Of a stretch of DNA of 64,000 nucleotides, positions 21,174 through 32,894 are shown piece after piece (position 1 is the first letter of the stretch; each line of letters starts with the position of its first letter). A program made the position numbers and the translations under genes. The notes below the pieces were generated by a model. The model had not been told where the DNA came from and did not search any database. It worked only from the letters and a program-made list of their open reading frames with translations. This DNA comes from Gibbula magus (lineage: Eukaryota; Mollusca; Gastropoda; Trochida; Trochidae), in NCBI GenBank assembly GCA_936450465.1, contig OW388296.1, positions 17,774,526-17,838,525 of the forward strand, in the 5' to 3' direction.

Positions 21174-23130
21174 AGGGAAATCCTGATTTCATTATACAGG
21201 GGACAGTGTAAAAGAACGTGTGGTTCATTTTCTGTTTTGTCCTTACAGTGGAAGCATATATCCTTTTGTCTGTGGGCAAATTTTCATACCTTCCAGTCTC
21301 CATCTTTAACGGGGCAACCCCACATCTGAACAGTGCCAGTGCTCGCCTGTTCGCTCGACTCATACTGATGTTCACATAACTTTCACATGTGTAGTTGACT
21401 TTAAAAGTCCTGTAAATTCGTAATTTATTTCTCCCTTTTCCATTCTGTCCACTTTCTTTCTGTAACTTTGCCTTCCACGTGATTATAAGCTAATAAATGT
21501 TTAAGTACCTTTAGTAAAAAATCTTTAACATCCATCTGCAAAAGTTATTTTTGTATGTTATACTATTTAGGATTCATTGAATTCCTAATATGATTTTCTA
21601 ACTGGGAATATTTACAACATAAATTAGTAGCTGAACTGAATATGTTGCCCCAGAAAGTTATTTAAAAGTTTATGCATGATCATGGACAAGGTTTGACAAC
21701 GATACTTCATGACAAAGGTGAACTTAAAGTAATTTGTTATGCCCATGGATATGTTTAAATAATATAGTCGATCAGGGACTCTCACATTAGGGGAAAATTG
21801 GGGTGATTATGGATGAAATCCAAAAACTTAATTACACTAAATACTTTCTATAAGATCCTTCAACCAATAGTCAAAAGCCACCAAAAAATCTTCACGGACT
21901 TTTATTACTGGTAAGTCAAAAACTGATTGTGTGAAGTTTCTCTCCCCCTGAAAGTACTATGAAGATAGGCTCAGAAAAAAAGTAATGTACAAAGTCAAGT
22001 CAAGTCCACAATGTTGCAATCAATATCCAACACAATACATTTTGCTTAGTTCTGATGAGCAAATGTTGGTTTATGAGCGATTTCACAACTAGAGGTCATT
22101 CTCTAAGGTTGAAATTAAGCGAAAATAATTGTGTCCTTTAACATTTTTCAGTGCTTAGAATGAAATCTTATATACTTGTGATGAATTAAATATAAAAGTG
22201 CACTTCATTTGAATTTATCATTTTTGACACAAATCATCTATCTCACATGCAAAAAGTCATTACCATCACGGTTTAAATTTTAATGATATTTATATCAATT
22301 TCATGATGGTTGTGTTGAAAATTGTATGTATGTGATGTCAATGAAACTATTTATTAACACAAAATTATAAATCTAAAAATTATGGTGAAGTGGTTGCAAT
22401 ATCATTAACATCAACTTACGGTATCTGGAAGATTTTATTACTTTCATAAATTCAGAATCACTATCCTTATAATTTTGTGATGGTAATGACTATAATGGTA
22501 ATGACATGTTTGCTTCTTAAGAAACAATGAATGTTTTAAAGACTTTCCAGACAGACTATATTTGGGCATGGGTAACATGCAGGTCTTATGTTTCTGGAGA
22601 GCTGAAGTATACATTGATTGCTTGAAAAACATCAGAGATGTGGAGCGTTTGGTAATGACAATGATAAAACATACTAGTTAACTTGCAACTGATAAAAGAT
22701 AAATTTATGACTGACCCTATCAAGTATTTATCAAAAGCATGATGTAAGCTGATAGAGGCCATCTTGAACTTCAGTCTGATCATTGATTAGTCTTGAAATT
22801 ATCTCCCCTTTGACTATGATCAGCACTATAAAACAGTGTGATGGTAATGACATTGAATCTTGGGACACTGATTTTCAAATTTGAAATTATCGAAAAAAAT
22901 TGTTCTTGATATACTGAACCTGTTTTTTCCACCACCACCTACAGACTAGTGTTTTGTGAAAGGTGGATCAGGGCGTGTTTCTCTCCGTCAAGCTTGAATT
23001 CACATATTGACAGTTGTGTATGCAGCAGCATTCTTCCTAATGTCACATTATAGATGGTCTACACTTTGCTCATTTATTTTATGGACAATGTCTAGTACAT
23101 AGGACTTATCAGATGTAATTTAACTTTTTA
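21174..23130. other. Non-coding stretch
   Basis: About 2 kb of AT-rich DNA. The phrase 'gatggtaatgaca' recurs at about 22478, 22495, 22650 and 22840 without forming an array. No credible gene was seen. Confidence 0.5.
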
Positions 23131-23135
23131 GTTAT

Positions 23136-24012
23136 CGTTTTAATTCAATTTGAATAATATTTTGGGAATTATCTCCCTTGCATTGCCATTTCCGCCAGAG
23201 GGCGTTTCGCTTCGCTGTAGCTAGCATGCTCGACCCACAGGTCGCTTTCGCTGATAAGTTTAAAGGCGGTGCTTTACCACTACAGCCCCTTTTCGTCACC
23301 GGAGATAGATCTCCACTAACATACCCTGCTTTTCTCACTTCCTTGTACAGGCTGTTGCAGCAATGTGGCCTTAAGGCCTCAGATTATGGAGGCCACTCAT
23401 TTAGGCGTGGGGGCGCTTCCTGGGCCTTCAAATGCGGGTTATCGGAAAAAACTGTTCAGAGACTTGGATACTGGTCCAGCGACGCATATGTACGATACAT
23501 TGATGCTAACGAGGATCAACACTTGCAGTCGGTGGCAAAAATGTTGGTCTCAATTGAGTGACTTTCGATGCTACTTGTTTACGGGTACAGAGACTTTGTA
23601 ACTATCTGTTTTATTCACAGTAGATTTTCATCTTGTCAATTTTTTACTTCCACATTATGCAATGTTATATTATCTTACATCTTTTAAAATTGTCATGTTC
23701 CTGGTGCACAACTTTCCCAATCCCAGGTCCCCTCTTTCATCTGTTAGTGAATTGCTATATAGTAAATGGTTTGAATGACTTGGTTTTGGACAAGTTGTGC
23801 ACCTTGGTCATGTCTCTTCATCTGACATTTTGGGCTTGCATGGCATATTAATTTCCATTAATATTCAATTATATTCATCCCGACATAAGCAGGCTATATG
23901 CATTTCTGCTTCTTGTAAACTTTGCATTATTGCTATTAAATTTCTTAGCCCAATCTGTTGGTTGTAATTTTGCATATTAGTTAAATTGAGTCTCTTAAAA
24001 AATAGGGATGTA
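23136..24012 (+). mobile_element. Tyrosine-recombinase element, copy A
   Basis: An 877-bp unit starts cgttttaattcaatttgaat and ends ttaaaaaatagggatgta. Both the 5' and the 3' segments are repeated in copy B directly downstream (24015-24528). It carries the C-terminal half of a tyrosine recombinase. Transposons with such enzymes include Cryptons, DIRS and Ngaro; no reverse transcriptase is seen here, so a Crypton-like origin is plausible but unproven. Confidence 0.65.
23178..23561 (+). CDS. Tyrosine recombinase C-terminal catalytic region (partial)
   Basis: 127 codons. The region GGHSFRRGGASWAFKCGL carries the box II HxxR motif (HSFR), and LGYWSSDAYVRYI carries the expected nucleophile tyrosine near residue 108. 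Tyrosine recombinases cut and rejoin DNA through that tyrosine. Family members are 300-400 residues, so the N-terminal DNA-binding part and box I arginine are missing or lie elsewhere. The first 27 residues (MHCHFRQRAFRFAVAS...) are shared with copy B, where the catalytic part is replaced. The frame is intact to the stop, so recent activity or an exon of a longer gene is possible. Confidence 0.72.
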   Translation: MHCHFRQRAFRFAVASMLDPQVAFADKFKGGALPLQPLFVTGDRSPLTYPAFLTSLYRLLQQCGLKASDYGGHSFRRGGASWAFKCGLSEKTVQRLGYWSSDAYVRYIDANEDQHLQSVAKMLVSIE

Positions 24013-24014
24013 TT

Positions 24015-24528
24015 CGTTTTAATTCAAGTTGAATTATATTTTGGGAATTATCTCCCTTGCATTGCCATTTCCGCCAGAGGGCGTTTCGCTTCGCTGTAGC
24101 TAGCATGCTCCACCCGCAGGTCGCTTTCGCTGATAAGTTTTTGCATCCCCTCCACTCCCACCCAGTAGTATTACTGGTAGTTCCAGCAACTGTATTTCAG
24201 CACGATTACATTGCTTTGCTTTCGGAGGAGGACATCTTGCAGCACATGCATACTTTTCTATTCCAGCAGTTTATGACAATGTTAATGTGTACCCTTAATT
24301 TTGCTGAGGATTCACATTTTATGTTTGTATTGATTTGCACCCTTGCATGGCATATTAATTTCCATTAATATTCAATTATATTCATCCCGACATAAGCAGG
24401 CTATGTAACTATATGCATTTCTGTTTCTTGTAAACTTTGCATTATTGCTATTAAATTTCTGAGTCCAATCTGTTGGTTGTATTTTTGCATATTAGTTAAA
24501 TTGAGTCTCTTAAAAAATAGGGATGTAC
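24015..24528 (+). mobile_element. Copy B of the recombinase element, interior replaced
   Basis: The first about 127 bp match copy A (offset 879 bp), ending at gataagttt. The last about 187 bp match copy A from cttgcatggcatatt to gggatgta. The 200 bp between (24142-24341) are unrelated to copy A and encode no recombinase. Thus the two units share both ends but differ inside, in direct tandem orientation. Confidence 0.75.
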
Positions 24529-24638
24529 TTAGACGATCGTGCTCGCCTCGGTCATGCTCCCCTACGCTGGGCTACGCTCCGCAGTTACCGGGAACGGAGG
24601 TTTACCGGAGATAGTCACGGCGAGCATTACATCGTCTA
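24529..24638. mobile_element. 110-bp foldback MITE with 9-bp target duplication
   Basis: The ends TTAGACGATCGTGCTCGCC and GGCGAGCATTACATCGTCTA are inverted repeats. The direct repeat gggatgtac lies at 24520-24528 and 24639-24647. The insertion sits at the very 3' end of copy B of the recombinase element, so it is younger than that end sequence. The 9-bp duplication is MULE-like. Confidence 0.82.
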
Positions 24639-24649
24639 GGGATGTACTG

Positions 24650-25980
24650 TATATATATGAGTAAAAAATATAACTAAACTTACAACTTTATCATAAAATG
24701 AAAATCATGTAAAATGTAGTGCAGTAAGGTTGATAATTACTAGCGCCCTGTAAAGTGCAGGGGGCCAAGTGCAGTACTCCCACACTAATTTCCGCTCGAA
24801 ATTAAACAAGTGCACTATCATATTCCACGAAATTTCAGGTTTGTTTGGAATCGAATTTTCGAAAATTTAGACTCGGTCACAGTCGGGGAATCATGTTAAA
24901 AGATACCTTCTCGTTCCCCGTCAAGATAATGCATATGAAATTCATCTTCTAGCGGCTGCGGGGCCTCGGAGCTAAATTTTCTGCACGTTGTCACTCCCGT
25001 CAGTCGAGTCACTATTTGTCTGGGTTTCAAAACACTCGCGAAAACTTTCCTCGTGAAGCCGGAGACTGCCATCTTGGTTCACCTCTGACCTATGACGTCC
25101 TGGTTCCCTGGATCATTTACGCTGCGCCACACTAACGCAGCGTAACTGACCCAGGGAACCAGGATGTGACCTATGACCTATGACCCCTTGATCGGAATCG
25201 TTAAAAACTGTGAATGCATCATTTACGGATATAGATCGTAGAAACGTAGTTTTTTCGATAATGATCAAGTCCGACTGGTTGTAACCAGACATCATAAAAT
25301 TATTATTTCATTTTATGGTCTCTGTTGTAACGGAGATGATTTTGAAATAATCTTTGAAATTTAAATTCCAAGGAAAGAAGTAGAATACAATAACAAAATA
25401 TAACAGTTCAACTAAACATTGTTTAAAAAATCACACTTAATATTATTAAAATGTCCACAACAGGATTAAATAAGGATACTCATTCTATTCAGAAATTATT
25501 ATTTAGAAGCGAATGTGAGACCCGATATTTCATGGTCAATGTTTTAGACGTCATTAGTCTAGAATAGTAAGGGTGTCCGCTCCTTCCTGTTGAACTTCAA
25601 AAATGAAATATGATTAAGTAAAGATTTTTTGTCATTTTTATTTACTTCATGATATTCCACATCACCTACATACTTTTAAAAAGCAAATGAAATAAAGAAA
25701 ATGTGACTTTAGAACCTCTAAGAAGTGCTTAAACAGCATAAATGGCCTAAATTTGACTAAAAAGGGAGGTTTTCAGGTACATTTTGTGTCAAAGCTTAAA
25801 AAAAACCACACTACCATATGTATTTTTTCATCGATTTCGGTAGGGGAACATGAACTTTGTAACATATCAAAAAAGGAAAAAAAGTTTAATACTAGAAATG
25901 TAGTATTTTAAAGTTTTTAGCAGTTTTTTTTCTCTTGTTCAATTCATTTAAAAAGCATTGAAACATATACACTGATATTT
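24650..25980. other. Non-coding stretch with one hairpin
   Basis: No credible gene. It contains the hairpin described separately at 25099-25163 and several A or T runs. Confidence 0.5.
25099..25163. repeat. 65-bp hairpin
   Basis: The arms CCTGGTTCCCTGG..TTACGCTGCG and CGCAGCGTAA..CCCAGGGAACCAGG are separated by nine bases. The short perfect stems suggest a miniature foldback element. Confidence 0.7.
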
Positions 25981-25989
25981 AATTATTTA

Positions 25990-26237
25990 TATAATAATAA
26001 TAATAACTCGTTATTTACCGTAATACAGTGTACATGGGAAATTTGTTGTGTGCAAATAGCACCCGGCAGCCACAGTGCAGCGCCAGTTAAGCGTTGTTCT
26101 GTCCTTATAATGCTGAGTGTCAAGCAAGGCAGCAACAACTCCCATCTTTTAACGTCTTTTTGTATGACGCAACCGGGAATCGAACCCTGGGCTTCCGGGT
26201 GATGAGCGGACACTCTACCAACTGAGCTACATAGTAT
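25990..26237 (-). mobile_element. tRNA-derived SINE
   Basis: On the minus strand a tRNA-like head TGTAGCTCAGTTGGTAGAG (box A) and GGTTCGATTCCCGG (box B) starts at about 26237. It is followed by a unique body (TTAAAAGATGGGAGTTGTTG, later CTTAACTGGCGCTGCA) and an AT-rich end with (TTA)n at about 26010-25993. RNA polymerase III head, unrelated body and simple-repeat tail define a SINE. The partner LINE is not identified. A minus-strand frame across it is a familiar artefact of this head sequence. Confidence 0.82.
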
Positions 26238-26259
26238 GATTACTAATCTTGCCATTTCA

Positions 26260-27354
26260 AAAGAGCTTTGATTTTCATGAACTTTGGGTCATAAATCAAA
26301 TTATAAAATCATATAAGATTGAGAGCTTTTTCTGTTATGTTGAGAGGGAGAAGATCATATAGGCCTGAAAATGGTGCTGATGTTGCGGAAAAGGGAAACA
26401 CAAGTCGAAAGGTCTGTGTTATATGATATGTGTTTACAAAATCATTATGTATACCCGTAATCATAATATTTCCACGTCATCATCTACTCTAAAGTTTGTT
26501 ACACCCTGTTTGTGTCGTTGCTGAATAAATATAATATCATTCCCAATGTTAATGCCATTCTTGTACCAAATAAATATTGACATAATTTCCTCATCAATTC
26601 ATCATCAAATTTCCATATAGAAAGTACATCCTTCCAAAACATGCACATATTAAGAATAATTGTCTGTATAATTGGAATCTGCTAAGTAAAGTATATTTAT
26701 GTTAATCATATACTCTGAAAATAATCTTTTTAAGTTGCATTACTGTAGATTAACCTCTTAATCTAACTTAGTTTTTGTGATTCAGTAACTTTTTTTTACA
26801 TCAGAAACACTGATACGTCGAAATTTAGAATGCTGTTTTCTAGTTCTCTGTAAGGTTTACCCTTCCAAATAAATTGATAACACTTCTTTTGAAAGTCTTC
26901 AACAATTTTCTGTGAGTAGGAATACTACTAAACAAATGGTTTAGTTTTGGAAGTAATAGTGACCTTAATACATTATTTCTCTGAAGGGCTGTTAAAGTTC
27001 ATATTTTCCATCAATTTTACAGTTAATTAAATAAACTATGTTTGTGAATGATAAATCCAAATGCACCTCATTTTGATTTCCGATCACGAATTTAGGGCTT
27101 CACTTACTTTCATTTGATTAAAATTGTATTTTCAAATAACTTTACACGTTACAAGCAAATAATTCAGTCATGTTGTCTGTTTGTTCTTTCTCCTTGTATC
27201 CCCCGGCCTCTCTGAATGTTTGTCTCTTATCGCCTGTGTCGGTCACGGCAGGGTGGATGGATGGTCAGTTGTTGTCCTTCTCATTGCATCTATCGCAATG
27301 CATCTCACTAATCTAAATCGCGTAAATGTCATGAAATGAAGCCATTGTCACCAA
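26260..27354. other. Non-coding stretch, possible very old LINE relic
   Basis: On the minus strand near 26480-26660 a frame reads FWKDVLSIWKFDDELMRK, which vaguely recalls LINE post-RT sequence, but there is no decisive motif. Otherwise nothing was recognised. Confidence 0.3.
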
Positions 27355-27358
27355 TTAA

Positions 27359-28080
27359 AGGTGCATCCATTATGTTTCATAAAATTGTAACTAGCTTTAA
27401 TACGTTCCAACAGACCATATGTACTGTTTACAATACAAACAAATTCACTCAGCTTGCATATTCATCCCCGTTCGCCAAACATATCATAATTACTAGTTTC
27501 CAATTATAATCGAGTAACATCATTATGCATGTGCAGAAACCGAAAGTGCACGTCCTATTTACCAACTTCCCAATGCAAGGCATAACTCTTGCCAGTCTCC
27601 ATTACTGGCTGATTTAGGCCTTGCAGTATTTCTTAAGAAATCTGTGTTTAGAAATCCAGGCCCGCTATGCATTTCCAGTGCAGCGATTCACTGCCTCGAC
27701 ACAAGAAAGCGAGGGAAATACCGCAAGGGTTAAATCAGCCAGTAATGCAGACTGGCAAGAGTTATGCTTTGCGTTTGGAAGTTGCCTATTTACATGCACA
27801 GTATTTATATGACCTATTGAACATAATCAACCCAAATCTGTTATTTTGGCTGGTTTAAATAAGATTCCAAAATTACGTATGACTCATAGGCGCGCGCCAC
27901 ACCCAGTGCATTGTCCGGTTTTCGATCAGAAATCGATACTTTTACCTTCATCGAGTATCGAGTCGAGTCGAGTATCATCAAAATGGTAGTTTTCGGTATA
28001 ACAGTCGGTACTTCTCGATAAAGTAACACCATTTATAACATTTACAATATGTGATCCCCAACAACACAATGGATGTACAT
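27359..28080 (-). mobile_element. TTAA element (490-bp family), copy C, interrupted by a MITE
   Basis: This is the reverse complement of the two copies at 56734-57220 and 57267-57756. The left end AGGTGCATCCATTATGTTTC and the right end CACAATGGATGTACAT are flanked by TTAA (27355-27358 and 28081-28084). Subtracting the 222-bp MITE and one 9-bp duplicate leaves about 491 bp, the family's normal length. It has no coding capacity; TTAA use is piggyBac- or Kolobok-like. Confidence 0.88.
27563..27784. mobile_element. 222-bp MITE, copy 3, nested in a TTAA element
   Basis: Same family as 2939-3161 and 12171-12393, one base shorter (tatttcttaag against tatttccttaag). The 9-bp duplication cctatttac occurs at 27554-27562 and 27785-27793. 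The uninterrupted equivalent exists once, as gtaaatagg, at 57553-57561, giving a genuine empty site. Confidence 0.95.
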
Positions 28081-28084
28081 TTAA

Positions 28085-29185
28085 GACCTTCTACAATGTG
28101 AATATTTGTTGAAGTATGCATGTACAAATCTATATGTAAGGATTCGTCCAAAATAAGTCTTTTGGAATTGCTTGAATGATCGTTTGGGGTAGTACTTTTG
28201 GACATAATCAGACGTCACAATACGGGAGGTCGCGGTGAAACAATCGGATTGCTAGGCAAACGTGATATCTGCTCATGTGCTCATATCAATAATATTAACT
28301 CGGTTATTTTCAACCATATGGGTAATAAATAAACTTATGCTAATGAGTATTAATACTGTAATCAACTGTTATTATCAGAGCTATGCAGTTAAGAAAATCG
28401 CTTCTGTAACACACGAATATGCAAATGTAATATGACATACAACGTTCAAGAGAATAAACCAAAACTACTAAACCTTATATGTATAATAACATTATAATTC
28501 AATTCAATTTTGATTAAAATATTTAACACATCTGCATTTTCCTTCGTGTTGTTCTTCATCAAATCAAATCACTTGGAATGCATTTTGCTCTGAAGTACAA
28601 GTTACAAGTACATGAGGTTTATTTTTTCTGTCTGCAGTCATGGTTTGACTACAAAATATTTCATCTGATTTGTCAGTGACATTACGTGAACTTCCGCCAA
28701 GAATTTGTGGCAACATCCATTTCACGATTCCAGCAACTTCGCTTTCAAGTCATAACTCGCGCTAATCTCCATCACTGGCTCGAGACTGGTGCGAGTTGAG
28801 ACTTACGACGGACGTTGTGATTCGAAGTAATGTTGATATCCACTGTTCGAGCTCATAAAAGGCAACAGTGTGCAGCCGGCCATGTGACTAATATTTGCGT
28901 TATATTTGTGAACAATCCTTTATATATCTCATTAACTCCAAGTAAGTTTTACACAGTCTCAGCCCAAGAATGAGTCTGTTGCTAACTAGGCAATGACCAT
29001 TGACCATGGTTGACCATGTAAAAGAGCAAGTCTGGGTTGTGTGTGGAGATGATGTTGTCCATCCCTTTAAGTTTATCACCATGTGTTTGTAAACGGTGAC
29101 AAGCAGACCCGTTCTATTCCATGTGGTTTCGTACAGATATCTGCATGTATCATTATTTGCAGAAACTCCATGTCCACAGATAATC
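28085..29185. other. Non-coding stretch
   Basis: About 1.1 kb with no recognised gene or repeat. Confidence 0.5.
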
Positions 29186-29189
29186 TATG

Positions 29190-29284
29190 TCAACCGTGAA
29201 GCAAAGCGTAACTCGTTAGCAGACACGTTAATCAGCATAGGTGGTCTGATCTGATCTCATTTTTATCCTTGACACAGTGTCCCT
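29190..29284. mobile_element. Half copy of the 197-bp TTAA MITE
   Basis: CAGACACGTTAATCAGCATA and the terminus GTGTCCCT followed by TTAA (29285-29288) match the right half of 14519-14715. The stretch GTGAAGCAAAGCGTAACTCG matches the complement of its left half. The left terminus is missing. Confidence 0.6.
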
Positions 29285-29503
29285 TTAAATGTGAATAACA
29301 TGGAAATAAAATTTAATAAATAGACTCTGAGATGTGTTCATTTTTATACTGAGCTCTGTAGACTTGCCTCGTTGTAGTCTTGCCTCGGCTCTTTGAAACA
29401 TTAAGGGGTCACGGTGACAGACTACTCTGCATGTATCTGTTTACCTGCGTGGGGAACTCATTGCCCTCTAAGTGGATCGTGAAGGGTTTGGTTGGAAGAC
29501 AGG

Positions 29504-29516
<13 letters not shown>

Positions 29517-29564
<48 letters not shown>
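29517..29564. repeat. (AT)n microsatellite
   Basis: About 24 uninterrupted AT dinucleotides. The open frame across it (poly Tyr-Ile) is an artefact. Confidence 0.98.
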
Positions 29565-29567
<3 letters not shown>

Positions 29568-30947
29568 TTATACATCATTCATCTTCCTATGGTTCATACT
29601 GGTGACTGAATGACAGATTCGACGAGTCTGACTTCGCTGTGGGGAATCGAGCATGCATAGTTCAACAACATAGCATATTGTGTCATTTAACTTTTGACAT
29701 TTAACATTTTTTCCAACAAGCTACAACTTCTCCCAGGGTGACACTGATGCCGACTGTCATTACCAGGAAGCTGTGTACAGATCAGTGGAACAGGAAGTTG
29801 AGACGTGTTGGGGATTCCGTGAAGAATGGTAGCTGATGAGTCTATAGGCTCCATGAGTATACTGATTAACTAGGATACGAAAGGCCATTTTTTAAAGTTC
29901 ACTTGTTGGCCTGTTACGGAGATATTCAAGGCATGTGTAGTAAAAGGGATCATATTACATTGAAAACAGAACATATGACAAACTACATAAAGAAACTGTC
30001 AGCAAAGGCGTGCTGCCTTCCATCACGTAACATCCTGGAACTCACGTGACGTTATATAACATGATTTATGACGTCAAGCCACTACGACAAAATGATGAAG
30101 CTAACGGAAAATATTAACCCTGATGTGATTACGTCGTAGATAATTGTAGAAGAAAGACTTATAAATGCCAATCATGTATCATTCATTATTTAAATAGTTT
30201 ATGTATCGAGTGAAATGGTAACCTTACTGAATGCACTTGCTGTTAATTGTTACAGATTGTTTTCAAAGCAATCGATGACGCACTTGTCGTTATACAAGAA
30301 GTTTTCAGTTTGTCGATAACGACGTTGGTGTCAGCGCAGACAGCCAATCTCAAACAAACATTTGCACGCAAGAAAATCAGCGTTTAAATTAGACCTTGTG
30401 ACGTCAAAACCGACCAAACATCAGGAAACCGAGACTCAACAAAAGAGAGTGATTATATAAAGGATCGATGATAAGCAGTGAGATAACCAATAGGGAAACA
30501 CAGGTTATAACAACCTGAAGCTACATGCCTGCGTCACAGTCCGTCCCTCAGACAGCGATATTTACATGAAGTTCCTCACGTTCCACGCGTAATTCATGAG
30601 CTGCACGATAATGGCGTGCTCTCACAGCACGAATAATCCGTTTTCCTTTAATAGGTCATATTTGATATGCATGTACATAAGTCGTTGATACGCAATTTTC
30701 ATTAAAATAAAATAAAACAAATTTAAACAAATCATTAGTCAAAGTTGTATTATGTTGAAAGTTGAAACAATAAACCGCACTACTGCTTTATATATTATTG
30801 TTCCATTCTTCGACGTCATTGTTGAAGGACATTTACATTTCATTGAGATTCATTTCTTGTATATTTCTCACCTGCTGCGCGCGCTTGTTGAAGATCCCGC
30901 TCGTGCAGCGCGTGAATTGAACTCTTGTGCTTGAAATTGAGTAACAC
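29565..30947. other. Non-coding stretch
   Basis: No credible coding region or repeat was seen. Small frames near 30752-30934 lack recognisable features. Confidence 0.5.
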
Positions 30948-31060
30948 CAGGACCCATATTTTCGAAGCTCTCTTAGCGCTAAGATAGTCGTAAGTGCCAT
31001 ACATTAACATTGACTTACGACTATCTTAGCACTAAGACAGCTTCGAAAATATGGACCCTG
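30948..31060. mobile_element. 113-bp foldback MITE
   Basis: The arms CAGGACCCATATTTTCGAAG...TAAGATAGTCGTAAGT and the complement ACTTACGACTATCTTA...CTTCGAAAATATGGACCCTG are close to perfect over about 48 bp, with a short spacer. No target duplication was resolved. Confidence 0.82.
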
Positions 31061-31250
31061 GGCTGCTTTCGTTTTGACTCACTCGAGGGTAAACTAGCGC
31101 ATGCTCAGTTGCCACTTATCGCGAACGACAACGAGTATCACACTTGGTTGCTCGGCGTCAAACAATGTGGCCGACATAATTATTATAGGCTCAGCATTTG
31201 ATAAAAATTTAATTATACTTACCCAGCAAACACAGGAACGTTTCTTTAAA

Positions 31251-31285
31251 GTTTCAGAAACGTTTAAAAAAAACGTTTCTGAAAC
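31251..31285. repeat. Perfect 15-bp hairpin
   Basis: GTTTCAGAAACGTTT and AAACGTTTCTGAAAC are exact complements separated by a few A. Each arm is also internally palindromic around TTTCAGAAA/TTTCTGAAA. Additional AACGTTTCT words lie just before it at 31237. Confidence 0.75.
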
Positions 31286-31289
31286 GTAA

Positions 31290-32839
31290 GTTTGTGGAGG
31301 TTTTTTTTCGTTTTAGAAACCCTATTAATTATTTTATTCATTCATTTGCCATATTATTCTGTGTTAAAAAAGGATTACCTAATTCAAGAACGAATGGCCC
31401 GATCTACTACGATTGTCTACGATTTTACTGCTGAATGAATGCACTAAAATCATACATCAGTGACATTGTATGGTCTTCGAATACACCTATCATGCATATA
31501 ACCTACATTTTGCATTTACCTAAATCAAAACCTCAAATCGACTTATTACGAATGTGTTCATAGTTCATACATGTAAGTGAGTCGGAGGGTTAGGAAGAAT
31601 ATAGAGGAACATCGCGTCAATAGACGTCCTTCCCTCACGACTTCCCTCCTCCATTTAGCAGTAGGGGCTTCGAGTAACTCAAGAGTGCACACGAGAGTGA
31701 CACAAAGGTCGTTCGATTAGGATTTTGATCGCACGTGCGACACACTAAGTTCTAAACGAACGCAGCCCAGGTTATTCACAGATATGATGTGACATATGCA
31801 GAAGTTATGCGTAGTTTTAATGAAGACTTAATTTCAATAAGTATTTCCCATTAGTAATAATAAGAATAACACATTTGTACAGTGCTTTTACCATGCACAA
31901 GTATGCGCAAAACGCTACATTTGTCTGATTATCCCGAAGGAATTGTAATTTCAGTGCCATTAGCTAGGCCCGTACTTCTCGTATCCAGGTACCCATGTAA
32001 ACTGCTGGGTGGACTGAGTGCAATGTGGATCGAGCACCTTGCCCTTGACACAACATAGTATCTCACTGCAACTGGAACTCCTTTTAACATTCGAAAAAAA
32101 GAAATATTTAGAGTATATGTTTGTCTCGAGATAAGAATCCATTATTTTATACATAATGTTTAACCGTAGCAGGTTAGATAAAACTTATTATTATCACGTG
32201 CTATCCATGTGTGAAATTTGACGAGACACGAAATAACCTCGTGAAATGTACCTCGAATAACACAGGAATGTATGTTCATATACTGGAGATGGCGAGATCG
32301 ACCCGAGAGTATTGGATTTCCAGTGATGTTTTCTGTTTTGCATTTATCAGCTAGTGTTATCGAGGAATCTAGACGTTCTATAACCAGGTCCTTGTGCATG
32401 TGCGATAACCTCGTCGTCTGGCGTTAAATGAATCGAACTATCTTTACCCCATCAACCAACCATATTCAGGAATTATTGCTGCAATTTGATTGTTTCCGTT
32501 ACAGTTGCAGCTGACCAATTTTGCTCAAACAGTTATATCTGATTCATTTTTAAGAGAGGACAATGTCCTTTTAACATTACACATCTCAGTAGAAATGTTT
32601 TACAATTGAACAGAATGTCATGATGACTTCACTTTCACATCTTCCCTGGCAACGGAAACATTCGCCATTTTTTCAATGGCAACATTGTGTTTCTGCTTAC
32701 TTACTTACCTACTTTCTTACTTACATGTATTTAGTTGCAACACATGTCAGTATATATAAAAACATTATGTTTGTAGCTCTATTAAAGTGGATTTTAAAAA
32801 ATCACATTCATCCTTCAGACACATGACCTAAATGGATCA
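31290..32839. other. Non-coding stretch left of the large foldback element
   Basis: No gene recognised. A short (TTAC)n-like tract lies near 32695-32730. Confidence 0.5.
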
Positions 32840-32848
32840 CTACTGGAT
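32840..32848. repeat. Left 9-bp target duplication of the large foldback element
   Basis: ctactggat here is repeated at 44166-44174, directly outside the inverted termini GGCAGGCTGAAG and CTTCAGCCTGCC. One adjoining base (g) makes the exact edge ambiguous by a single nucleotide. Confidence 0.85.
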
Positions 32849-32894
32849 GGCAGGCTGAAGTTAGTTAGTTATTAGTTATTAGTTATTCGTTATT

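Noticed and set aside
25983..26255. 90-codon minus frame beginning with a tRNA-like translation
   Set aside because: It is a readthrough of the tRNA-derived SINE head and body.
29380..29613. 77-codon frame with poly Tyr-Ile
   Set aside because: It crosses the (AT)n microsatellite; no other coding signal.
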